Shown: positions 16,874 to 24,263 of the stretch, piece by piece
Layout: the number at the start of each line of letters is the position of its first letter
Position numbering within the stretch: position 1 is the stretch's first letter
Origin: an uncultured Ruminococcus sp.
GTDB lineage: Bacteria > Bacillota > Clostridia > UBA1212
Assembly (NCBI GenBank): GCA_902792515.1
Contig: CADAZX010000013.1
Span: 1 to 64,000, forward strand
Direction: 5' to 3'
Length of the DNA stretch: 64,000 bases
Program-made: the position numbers and the translations under genes
The notes under the pieces: generated by a model
What the model was told of the DNA's origin: nothing
Database searches by the model: none
What the model saw: the letters and a program-made list of their open reading frames with translations, nothing else

Positions 16874-18514
16874 ATGAGAGGCAGCGATCTGATAGTCAGA
16901 ATATTGATCGAATCCGGAGTGAAAGTCTGTTTCGGCTACCCCGGAAGCGCCGTCATGCCTCTTTACGACGCCCTCTACAGGCATCGCAGACAAATCAGAC
17001 ACATAAGAACGGCACACGAACAGGGAGCGGCTCACGCCGCGGACGGATACGCCCGCGCTTCCGGAAAGCTCGGAGTCTGCATAGCGACTTCCGGCCCCGG
17101 AGCCACGAACCTTGTTACCGGAATCGCGACAGCTTTTGCCGACAGCGTGCCCGTTTTGTTTATAACCGCAAACGTCAACCTCGACGAGATCGGCACCGAC
17201 AGCTTTCAGGAAGCCGACATCGCGGGAATCACGCTCCCGATTACCAAGTACAACTGGACTGTCAGGAGTCCCGGAAAGCTCGAAAGCACCTTCCGGAAAG
17301 CCGTCATGCTCGCAATGAAGGGGCGTCCGGGGCCTGTGCTCGTCGACGTGCCGCGCGACATTCTCGAATACGATTTCGGAAGGGGCTACAAAACAGGTAG
17401 CGGTACTGAAGCCGGGGACTTTTCCGAAATGCGCAGCCCTGAGCCCGGAAATCCTTCGAATGAGACTGTCGAAGCTCTTGCGCGGGCGATCAACGAAGCC
17501 GAAAGGCCCTTTATTGTAGCCGGCGGCGGCGTCAGGATATCAGGCGCTTGGGACGAAATCGCGGCGCTCGCCGAAAAAGCAAAAATACCCGTCGCGACGA
17601 CGTTGATGGCCTGCGGCGCGCTTCCCGACGGCAACCCGCTTTCTTTCGGTATGGCAGGGAAATACGGCTCGCCCGAAACCGCCGCGCTTTTAAGAGAGGC
17701 CGACACCGTTATTTGTGTCGGAATGCGTTTCAGCAACAGGACGCACGAGAGCTTTTCCGACGACAGAACAATCCTCCACATCGACAGCGACGCATCGGAG
17801 GTCAACAAAAACGTAGCCGCTACGGTTTCAGCTGTCGGCGACGCGAAGGAGATCCTCGCGAGGATACTGCCGCTTGTCAATAAAAGGCGTTCCGCATGGA
17901 CGAAAAAGCGCGAAAATTCCGGAGATATCAACTGTGAGACTTCCGGATTCAGCGACCCGGTGGGTGAGACAGGCTCAAAGCTCAGAAAGGACGTTTTCGA
18001 GCCCGTGGCGAGGACGCTTGGCGGAGACGCGTTCGTTGTTACAGACGTCGGGCTTCACCAGATGGCGGCAGCCAGATTTTACCCGTTCGAAAAACCGGGC
18101 AGATTTATAACGAGCGGCGGCTTCGGAACGATGGGGTTCGGCCTCGGCGCTGCGATAGGATCGTCCCTTGCGGCAGGCGAAAACGGCTCCGGCGTTGTAC
18201 TTTTTACAGGCGACGGCTCTTTCAGAATGGACCTGACTGAGCTCTCGACGCTCCGCGAAAACAACGTCAAAATTCTCGTCGTAGTGCTCAACAACTCGTC
18301 GCTCGGAATGGTCCGCGACATCCAGAAAAACGAATTCGGCGGCCGGTACATCGCGACGGCGGCGCAAAAAGCCGTTCCGGATTTCAGAAGGATCGCGACC
18401 GCGTACGGCCTTTCGGGCTTCACCGCAAACACGCCGGAGGAATTCAAAAAAGCGCTCGAGTCGTTCGCGAACGGGAAAAGATCCTGCGTGATCGACTACC
18501 GTATAAAATTCTGA
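16874..18514 (+). CDS. ilvB: acetolactate synthase large (catalytic) subunit
   Basis: About 546 aa. Thiamine-diphosphate enzyme that makes acetolactate or acetohydroxybutyrate for valine, leucine and isoleucine. The N-terminal domain has the TPP-activating Glu in AHEQGAAHAADGYARASG. The central domain is DHS-like, with VAGGGVRISGAW. The C-terminal TPP/metal motif runs from GDGSFRMDLTEL to VVLNNSSLGMV. The start may be ATG 16874 or TTG 16868; AAAAAGG at 16855-16861 fits either. The acetolactate synthase small subunit follows after 56 bp, so the two form an operon. A catabolic acetolactate synthase is less likely given that partner. Confidence 0.95.
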   Translation: MRGSDLIVRILIESGVKVCFGYPGSAVMPLYDALYRHRRQIRHIRTAHEQGAAHAADGYARASGKLGVCIATSGPGATNLVTGIATAFADSVPVLFITANVNLDEIGTDSFQEADIAGITLPITKYNWTVRSPGKLESTFRKAVMLAMKGRPGPVLVDVPRDILEYDFGRGYKTGSGTEAGDFSEMRSPEPGNPSNETVEALARAINEAERPFIVAGGGVRISGAWDEIAALAEKAKIPVATTLMACGALPDGNPLSFGMAGKYGSPETAALLREADTVICVGMRFSNRTHESFSDDRTILHIDSDASEVNKNVAATVSAVGDAKEILARILPLVNKRRSAWTKKRENSGDINCETSGFSDPVGETGSKLRKDVFEPVARTLGGDAFVVTDVGLHQMAAARFYPFEKPGRFITSGGFGTMGFGLGAAIGSSLAAGENGSGVVLFTGDGSFRMDLTELSTLRENNVKILVVVLNNSSLGMVRDIQKNEFGGRYIATAAQKAVPDFRRIATAYGLSGFTANTPEEFKKALESFANGKRSCVIDYRIKF

Positions 18515-18570
18515 AGCGTTTTTTACCGTGATTTCCGCATCTTTTTAATTCCGCAGACAGGAGATTGATC

Positions 18571-19131
18571 ATGAAAAAAATCGAAGGCGCAAACGAAAAA
18601 AACATTTCCGCCAATCCGGCGGCGGCCGAGACCTCCTCAAAAAGAACCGTCTCAATCGTCGTCGACAACGTGGCCGGCGTGCTCGCGAAGGTGACAAACC
18701 TTTTCAGCAGAAGGGGATTCAACATCGACAGCCTCGCCGTGGGAACGACAGAAAAACCGCAGTTTTCGCGTATCACGGTCGAAATCCACGCCACGAACAG
18801 CCAGGTCGCGCAGCTTGTCGCGCAGCTCAAAAAGCTTCCCTGCGTCAGCAACGTCGTCGTGCTTGAGGAGACGTCTCTCATTTCGCGCGAGCTGATTGTC
18901 ATTAAAGTAAACGCCGACTCGTCTACGAGAAGCGAGATCATCGAGATCGTCAACATTTTCAGGGGCAGGATCATCGACCTCCAACCCGACTCAGTCATCT
19001 GCGAGATCACCGGGCAGGACGACAAGGCCGAGGCTGTCATCAAGATGCTCTCAAAATTCGGCATCATCGAGCTGGCCAGAACGGGCGTCGTCGCTCTCGG
19101 AAGAGGCGCGGACTCGATTTACAAGGACTGA
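18571..19131 (+). CDS. ilvN: acetolactate synthase small (regulatory) subunit
   Basis: 186 aa. It has an N-terminal ACT domain (about residues 24-100: RTVSIVVDNVAGVLAKVTNLF, GFNIDSLAVGTTE) and the C-terminal ALS_ss_C domain. It confers valine feedback inhibition on IlvB and stabilises it. A 20-residue polar N-terminal extension rich in Lys/Asn/Ala precedes the ACT domain, unusual for the family. AGGAG ahead of the ATG at 18571 decides the start over the TTG at 18565. It lies in the branched-chain amino-acid block, 36 bp before citramalate synthase. Confidence 0.95.
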   Translation: MKKIEGANEKNISANPAAAETSSKRTVSIVVDNVAGVLAKVTNLFSRRGFNIDSLAVGTTEKPQFSRITVEIHATNSQVAQLVAQLKKLPCVSNVVVLEETSLISRELIVIKVNADSSTRSEIIEIVNIFRGRIIDLQPDSVICEITGQDDKAEAVIKMLSKFGIIELARTGVVALGRGADSIYKD

Positions 19132-19167
19132 TTTCAAAAAAGCCGCAGCGGGCTACAGGGGATTAAC

Positions 19168-20808
19168 ATGAAAAAACACGTTGTCATTTACGACACCACG
19201 CTGAGAGAGGGCTCCCAGTGCGTCGGAATATCGCTCACGGTCGCCGACAGGATCAGACTTTTCAACGAGCTTGACAGTCTCGGAGTCGACTTTATCGAGT
19301 GCGGCCTCGCGGGAGGCTCTCCCAAGGACGACGCCTTCTACAGGGAACTCGCCAACATAAAGCCTGCCCACGCAAAACCTGTCGCGTTCGGCGCCACGCT
19401 AAAGCCCTACGAGGATCCGGAAAAGTCTCCGATGTTCAAGGCGCTTATCGACGCGGGAACGGAGTACGTCACCGTTTTCGGAAAGGCGTCCGAATTCCAG
19501 GCGCGCGAAATCCTCGGCGTTACGGTCGACGAAAACCTTATGATGATCGAAAAAACGGTCTCAGGGCTTGTGATGAGCGGCAAAAAGGTCTTTTTCGACG
19601 CCGAACACTATTTTGACGGTTTTTCCGGAAACAAAGAATACGCGCTCGACTGCCTGAGGACGGCTCTCGGCGCCGGTGCGGAGTGCGTTGTGCTCTGCGA
19701 CACGAACGGCGGAGTTCTGCCTTACCGCCAGCGCGAGATAATTCGCGAAACGCTGCGGGAAATGCCGGAAATCGAAGGAAAATTCGGAATCCACGCCCAC
19801 AACGACTCGGGGGCGGCCGACTACGCGACAGTCGAGGCAGTCATCGCGGGCGCGTTCATGGCCCAGGTCGCGGTAAACGGCTGGGGCGAACGCTGCGGAA
19901 ACGCGAACCTTTTTACGGTCGTCCCGAACCTCACGCTGAAGCTCGGCTACGACTGTATTCCCAACCTCGAAAAACTCTGCTCATTCGCGCAGCGGGCATG
20001 TGAGATCTCCAACACGAAAATGTGGGATTTTTCCCCATACGTAGGCAGAAACGCATTCAGCCACAAAGCGGGCGTCCACATTGACGCCGTGTGCAAAAAC
20101 AGCGCCGCGTACGAACACGTCGCCCCCGAGACTGTCGGCAACTCACGCAGAATTATGCTTTCCGAACAGTCGGGCAGGGCAGCCGTCATCGCGAAGGTCG
20201 GTGAACTGCTTCCAAAGCTCGGCTGCGACATGGACAGCGCCGCAATGATTATTGATAAAATAAAAGAGCTTGAGCTCGGCGGGTACAGGTTCGAGGGCGC
20301 GGACGCGTCGTTCGAAATGCTCGTGAAGCAGCTGCTCGGGATCAGGCGGTCGTGGTTCATTCTGAATACATACAAAGTGGTCGTTTTCGACAATGACGCG
20401 GGCGAAAAGTACGCCGCGAAACAGCCGTCTCAGGATCCTGACAATTCAAACTCTATGACTCCGCAGGTTCCGACGGCGAGCGCAATTGTTGACGTAACTG
20501 TTGACGGCAGGGAGGAGATTACCGCGGCCAACGGAATCGGTCCTGTCGACGCTCTCGACAAGGCTCTCAGAAAGGCGCTCACCAGCTTCTACCCTGTAAT
20601 CGGCAGGATGCACCTTGTTGACTACAAAGTGCGCGTGCTCGAATCCACTCTGGCAACCGCCTCCGTGGTGCGCGTCGTCGTCGAATCATCCGACGGTACG
20701 AACAAATGGTGCACCGTGGGCGTTTCAGGCGATATAATCAAGGCCAGCTTCGACGCGCTCGTCGACTCGTACGATTTTATGCTCGACAATTTCGGCGAAA
20801 AAAACTGA
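19168..20808 (+). CDS. cimA: citramalate synthase
   Basis: 546 aa. Condenses acetyl-CoA and pyruvate to (R)-citramalate, the threonine-independent entry to isoleucine. The catalytic barrel shows DTTLREGSQCVGISLT, FFDAEHYFDGF (typical of the CimA rather than the LeuA branch), HAHNDSGAAD and NGWGERCGNANL. HKAGVHIDAV is the flexible loop. The C-terminal ~130 residues form the LeuA-type regulatory dimerisation domain. ACAGGGGA precedes the ATG. It probably belongs to the ilvBN operon. Its length and the EHYFDGF block separate it from the leuA gene upstream. Confidence 0.93.
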   Translation: MKKHVVIYDTTLREGSQCVGISLTVADRIRLFNELDSLGVDFIECGLAGGSPKDDAFYRELANIKPAHAKPVAFGATLKPYEDPEKSPMFKALIDAGTEYVTVFGKASEFQAREILGVTVDENLMMIEKTVSGLVMSGKKVFFDAEHYFDGFSGNKEYALDCLRTALGAGAECVVLCDTNGGVLPYRQREIIRETLREMPEIEGKFGIHAHNDSGAADYATVEAVIAGAFMAQVAVNGWGERCGNANLFTVVPNLTLKLGYDCIPNLEKLCSFAQRACEISNTKMWDFSPYVGRNAFSHKAGVHIDAVCKNSAAYEHVAPETVGNSRRIMLSEQSGRAAVIAKVGELLPKLGCDMDSAAMIIDKIKELELGGYRFEGADASFEMLVKQLLGIRRSWFILNTYKVVVFDNDAGEKYAAKQPSQDPDNSNSMTPQVPTASAIVDVTVDGREEITAANGIGPVDALDKALRKALTSFYPVIGRMHLVDYKVRVLESTLATASVVRVVVESSDGTNKWCTVGVSGDIIKASFDALVDSYDFMLDNFGEKN

Positions 20809-21091
20809 AGAAAAGTATTTTCCAAAAACGGTCACGGGCGGGAAATATTAGTTAAGAGCCTGCTTGCGGCGGAGAATCCACCGGTTTACGGAGAATAAAA
20901 TCCCAAACATTATTTACGATTTACAACGGTTTATATGCCTGATTTAAGGTGTGTGAACCGTTTTTCGTATATGTTCCGGGTTTCCGGCAGTTGGAAAATG
21001 CGGAATCCCAAACATTTTCGACGCTGTTTTGAGACGGAAATTCACAAATATTTTCCAAAAAAATCCGTCAATTTGGAAAATATTTTTCGAT
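20809..21091. promoter_or_regulatory. AT-rich intergenic region with repeated TTTTCCAA motifs
   Basis: No gene is supported here. It has TATTTTCCAAAAA twice (20816-20828, 21049-21061), ATCCCAAACATT twice (20900-20911, 21005-21016), and a perfect 14-bp inverted repeat AAATATTTTCCAAA (21046-21059) / TTTGGAAAATATTT (21072-21085) just upstream of the promoter of the next gene. The base composition is clearly more AT-rich than both neighbours. It looks like an operator or activator region. The hairpin is too AT-rich to be a convincing terminator. Confidence 0.7.
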
Positions 21092-21120
21092 TTGCAAAAT
21101 CGATTGTGAAAAGGTATAAT
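21092..21120 (+). promoter_or_regulatory. sigma-A type promoter for ydbC-like gene
   Basis: TTGCAA (21092-21097), a 17-bp spacer, perfect TATAAT (21115-21120). The start codon lies 32 bp downstream after AAAGGAGGT. Confidence 0.75.
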
Positions 21121-21152
21121 GCAGTTACGCCAGCGAAAAGGAGGTAATAACG

Positions 21153-21503
21153 ATGGCAGAAATAAAATACGAAATTGTAAAACATATTTGCGTCCTCAGT
21201 GACCGCGGCAACGGTTGGACACGCGAGGTCAACATTGTCAAGTGGAACGATTCAGGTCCCAAGCTTGACATCAGGGAGTGGAGCCCGGAGCGCACCAGCA
21301 TGCGAAAAGGAATCACGCTGACGAGACCCGAGTTCCTGACCCTCGCGAAGTACATGAAGCACATAAACGCTCAGGACCTTACCGACGGCTACCGGCCGCA
21401 GGCACCTAAGACCGAAGAGGACGGAGCGGGAACAGGCTCGGCCACCGGCCCGGAGCTTACGCTGATTAAAGGCGACGAACTCGCTGCCGCGTCAGGCGAA
21501 TGA
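21153..21503 (+). CDS. YdbC-family PC4-like ssDNA-binding protein
   Basis: 116 aa. The first ~75 residues match the YdbC/PC4 (SUB1-like) family of Gram-positive bacteria: MAEIKYEIVKHICVLS, GWTREVNIVKWND, PKLDIREWSPE and a C-terminal amphipathic helix (TRPEFLTLAKYMK). Family members dimerise and bind single-stranded DNA non-specifically; the cellular role is little known. An extra ~40-residue Gly/Thr/Glu-rich tail follows the domain. It has a near-perfect AAGGAGGT site and a strong promoter behind an inverted-repeat operator-like region. Its stop overlaps the comF start (ATGA type), so the two are translationally coupled. Confidence 0.85.
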   Translation: MAEIKYEIVKHICVLSDRGNGWTREVNIVKWNDSGPKLDIREWSPERTSMRKGITLTRPEFLTLAKYMKHINAQDLTDGYRPQAPKTEEDGAGTGSATGPELTLIKGDELAAASGE

Positions 21504-22348
21504 TGCAAAGGACGGAGACGACGCCGGATCCGAAAACGGAGCTCAGTTCCGTAATGTTGCCTGTTACGTCGCCGCTGCAGCATGAACGCGGGTACGGTAA
21601 ACGGAATAAAATCTTTGAAGGAGTAAAGAGCTTTTTCTCAGAACTGATTTTTCCGGAAATATGCGTTATCTGCGGAGAGAGTACAGGCGCGGGAGCGGCT
21701 CATTCCGGCAAGTCAGCCAAGTCAGTCGGGGACAGCGGTAATTACCGTTCCTCTATATGCGCGAAGTGCGCCAAAGACGTAGTTAAGTTTACCGCCCCAA
21801 ACGAACACCCGGGAGATCTCTATCCTTACGGCAGACTATATTGCTACGGACGTTATTCGGGAGCGCTTAAAGAAGCATTTACCAGGTATAAATTCAAGGG
21901 GGAAGTATGGATGGGAAAGCGCTTCGGGAGGCTTCTTTACGAGACGTTCGCACCTTGGTTCGGGGAGTATTCTTATATTACTTACGTTCCCGTAAGCGCC
22001 GACCGCTTCAAAAAGAGAGGGTTTGACCAGTGCAGGGAAATGACGGCGGAAATATCGAAACTGAGCGGCATCGAAACGCTACGGCTACTTGAGGCTGACT
22101 CCGGAAGACAAAAACAGAGCCGGCTCGGGTTTGCACAGAGAAACTCGAACGCTTCAGGCAAATTTCGCGTCAACAGGGAAGGAAACCGCGAAAAGGTTGC
22201 GGGAAGAAAAATACTGTTGATCGACGACATCCTGACGACCGGGGCAACGCTCAGAGAGTGCGCCGAACTAATTGTCGACGAACTCGGAGCGCTGTCGGTC
22301 GATGCGGCAGTGTTCGCGAGCGGAAGGTCGGACATCGGGAGAAACTGA
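21500..22348 (+). CDS. comF: ComF-family phosphoribosyltransferase-like protein
   Basis: 282 aa. Zinc-finger-like cysteines are in CVICGE and CAKCAK (about residues 52-95), followed by a type I PRTase fold with YVPVSADRFKKRGFDQ and the PRPP-loop signature ILLIDDILTTGATL. The family takes part in DNA uptake in competent bacteria, and is also linked to ssDNA handling. Being coupled to a ssDNA-binding YdbC-like gene fits that. The N-terminal 30 residues and a Ser/Gly/Ala-rich insert between the Cys pairs lengthen it beyond the usual ~230 aa. Start ATG overlaps the stop of the upstream gene. Confidence 0.9.
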   Translation: MMQRTETTPDPKTELSSVMLPVTSPLQHERGYGKRNKIFEGVKSFFSELIFPEICVICGESTGAGAAHSGKSAKSVGDSGNYRSSICAKCAKDVVKFTAPNEHPGDLYPYGRLYCYGRYSGALKEAFTRYKFKGEVWMGKRFGRLLYETFAPWFGEYSYITYVPVSADRFKKRGFDQCREMTAEISKLSGIETLRLLEADSGRQKQSRLGFAQRNSNASGKFRVNREGNREKVAGRKILLIDDILTTGATLRECAELIVDELGALSVDAAVFASGRSDIGRN

Positions 22349-22726
22349 CCGCAAACGCATAACAGGCGTTTAGCATCGTCGGGCTAAAGCGGCGAAATCG
22401 GACATTGAAAACAGAACATCGAGGTATTGCCATTTAAGGGATATCGCAGGGAGCCGGAGCCTTTAGGAAACCGGGAGACCGCTGTTATTGACGGCGAGCT
22501 TCCGGCGGAGAGTGAGAATACGCGCGCACTTAGGGGAACGTGCGCTGTCTGCTGTGATCTGCGATATTGCGTTAAATTCCGTCCTAAACAGACGGCTTCC
22601 GGAAGGAAGTGAACATGCGCGGGAAGCCTGAAAACGCGCGTGCTCAAAGACCTGAACTCTAGGTCGGGCAATACCGGATATCATTTTTAACTATTCGTAT
22701 ATATTTATTCAAAAGGGGGTGGGAGT
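22349..22726. other. intergenic region without a supported gene
   Basis: About 378 bp. Short open frames here lack ribosome-binding sites and family resemblance. Several hairpins can be drawn (for example GCGCAC/GTGCGC around an AT-containing loop near 22527-22548, and GTCTG/CAGAC near 22550-22595). It could be a structured leader for the next gene, but no riboswitch class is recognised. Confidence 0.4.
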
Positions 22727-23449
22727 GTGAAAAAATACGAGATTCTGACAGAAAACGGAGAAGGTGACGTGTACGGGAAGCGTGTGTATAAAATACGGGC
22801 CCTGAAGAGCTTTTCCGACGTGCGCGAAGGCGAATACGGCGGCTTCGTGGAGAACGAGACTAATTTGTCACAGGAAGGCAACTGCTGGATCTACTCAAAC
22901 GCTGTCGTTATGGAAAACGCTGTCGTAAGCGGGGATTCGAAGGTTCTCGGCTACGTACTCGTCCACGGCAACGCTTCGGTTTGCGACAACGCGGTCGTCG
23001 AGGGAACGTGCGGGAAAAACCCGAGAGCGGACATAAGAGACTATAATTTGAAAGTGAACGGAAGAAAAATTGCCGAAAACAGCGACATTCTCGAAATCGG
23101 CGGCAACAGCCTCGTCTGCGGATGCTCCGAAATCAAGCACAGTGCCAAGATACTTCAGCGGGCCAGAATCAGCGGCAACGCGAAGATAATGAACAGAGCC
23201 GTTATAAAGGGGTATGCGGAAATCGGAGGAAATTCCGTCGTGACAGGCTTTGCGAGAGTCTCGGATCACGCGAGAGTAGGCGGAGCGGCCGCGGTCAAAG
23301 GGTGTGCTTTTGTCAAGAACAACGCCGTCGTGAAGGATCTTTGCATCGTTTCGGGAGACGCGGTTGTTATGGGAGAGTACGTGCTGGACGGCTGCAAGCG
23401 GGTGAACAAGGGGGTTCTCTGCGGAAGCGGAAATCCCGTCGCAGTATAA
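22727..23449 (+). CDS. hexapeptide-repeat (left-handed beta-helix) protein, YdcK-like
   Basis: 240 aa, starting at GTG after GGGGGTGGGAG. The N-terminal KIRALKSFSDVREGEYGGFVENETNLSQEGNCWIY block is typical of a family of YdcK-like proteins common in anaerobes and their phages. It is followed by many degenerate [AV]xxNAxV-type hexapeptide turns (NAVVMENAVVSGDSKV, ARVSDHARVGGAAAVKG) that build a left-handed beta-helix. No acetyltransferase catalytic His or acyl-carrier recognition is evident, so it may be structural. A paralogue follows 50 bp downstream. Function unknown. Confidence 0.82.
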   Translation: MKKYEILTENGEGDVYGKRVYKIRALKSFSDVREGEYGGFVENETNLSQEGNCWIYSNAVVMENAVVSGDSKVLGYVLVHGNASVCDNAVVEGTCGKNPRADIRDYNLKVNGRKIAENSDILEIGGNSLVCGCSEIKHSAKILQRARISGNAKIMNRAVIKGYAEIGGNSVVTGFARVSDHARVGGAAAVKGCAFVKNNAVVKDLCIVSGDAVVMGEYVLDGCKRVNKGVLCGSGNPVAV

Positions 23450-23500
23450 ACAAGCCGGCGCACGGTTTGAAGTTGCGCCGGATACGGAGGAATAAGATTT

Positions 23501-24151
23501 ATGCCAGATAATAAATACAGAATTATAGAAAATGAACCTGTTCAGCTGTTCGGAAGAACGCTTTACAGGATAGTGGCGGTTAAGAGCTTTGTCTTAAGGC
23601 CTGTAAAAGGCAACTCGGCCGGGAAGGACAAATATCCCGGACTGATAGTCAAACGGGGCGAAACGGGCGGACTGATCGAGGGAGAGTGGAACCTGTCTCA
23701 GGAGGGGAACTGCTGGGTCGGAAAGGGCGCCGCCGTTTTCGGAAGGGCATATGTCTCGGAAAACGCGTGGGTAAGGGGCATTGAGAAGATTGCCGTTCCG
23801 ACAGTGACAATGCGGGACAATACGCGGGCTTTTGGAACGTGCGAAATAAGAGACTTCGCACAGCTTAGAGACGAGGCGTCCGTGGGAGGCAATTCAGTGA
23901 TAAGGCAGTATGCGAGAGTCGAGGACTGCGTAACGGTCATCGACAGCGACGTCGGAGGATACGTGTGTCTGTTCGGGACGTGTTACGTGAAAGGCGCCGA
24001 AAAAATACTCGATTTCAACGCCAGACCGTCCCGGATATGCTGTCCGGAGGACCTTGACGACGCGCTGAAGGCGGTTGAGGAGGCGAGAGCGGAGAAGCTT
24101 GAGAGCTATCTTCCGACGCTTACCAAAAACGGGATGAGAAAAACCGCATAA
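23501..24151 (+). CDS. second hexapeptide-repeat protein, YdcK-like paralogue
   Basis: 216 aa, same family as the preceding gene. It shares RIVAVKSF, GETGGLIEGEWNLSQEGNCWVG and the following hexapeptide turns (AAVFGRAYVSENAWVRG, ARVEDCVTVIDSDVGGYV). It has a ~20-residue insertion (KGNSAGKDKYPGLIVKR region) and a C-terminal helical tail (about 180-216) that the first copy lacks, so it is a diverged duplicate. CGGAGGAATAAG precedes the ATG. A terminator follows, so the two paralogues probably form one unit. Confidence 0.82.
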   Translation: MPDNKYRIIENEPVQLFGRTLYRIVAVKSFVLRPVKGNSAGKDKYPGLIVKRGETGGLIEGEWNLSQEGNCWVGKGAAVFGRAYVSENAWVRGIEKIAVPTVTMRDNTRAFGTCEIRDFAQLRDEASVGGNSVIRQYARVEDCVTVIDSDVGGYVCLFGTCYVKGAEKILDFNARPSRICCPEDLDDALKAVEEARAEKLESYLPTLTKNGMRKTA

Positions 24152-24205
24152 GTTAAAGTTTGAATTGAGCCGCATGCTTTGTGTTTTTGGCGTGGCGGCA
24201 TGGCG

Positions 24206-24241
24206 GGAGCAGAGAATCATTTTCGCTGCTCCTTTTTATTT
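24206..24241 (+). terminator. rho-independent terminator after hexapeptide-repeat genes
   Basis: GGAGCAG (24206-24212) pairs with CTGCTCC (24226-24232), followed by TTTTTATTT. Confidence 0.85.
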
Positions 24242-24263
24242 ATCATTCAGGGGTGTGATTGTT

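Noticed and set aside
20935-21147. 70-aa plus-strand frame in the AT-rich region
   Set aside because: No ribosome-binding site, runs through the promoter and inverted repeat of the next gene, and shows no family resemblance.
22427-22612. 61-aa frame with two Cys pairs
   Set aside because: Starts at a TTG without ribosome-binding site; no family seen; more likely non-coding leader.
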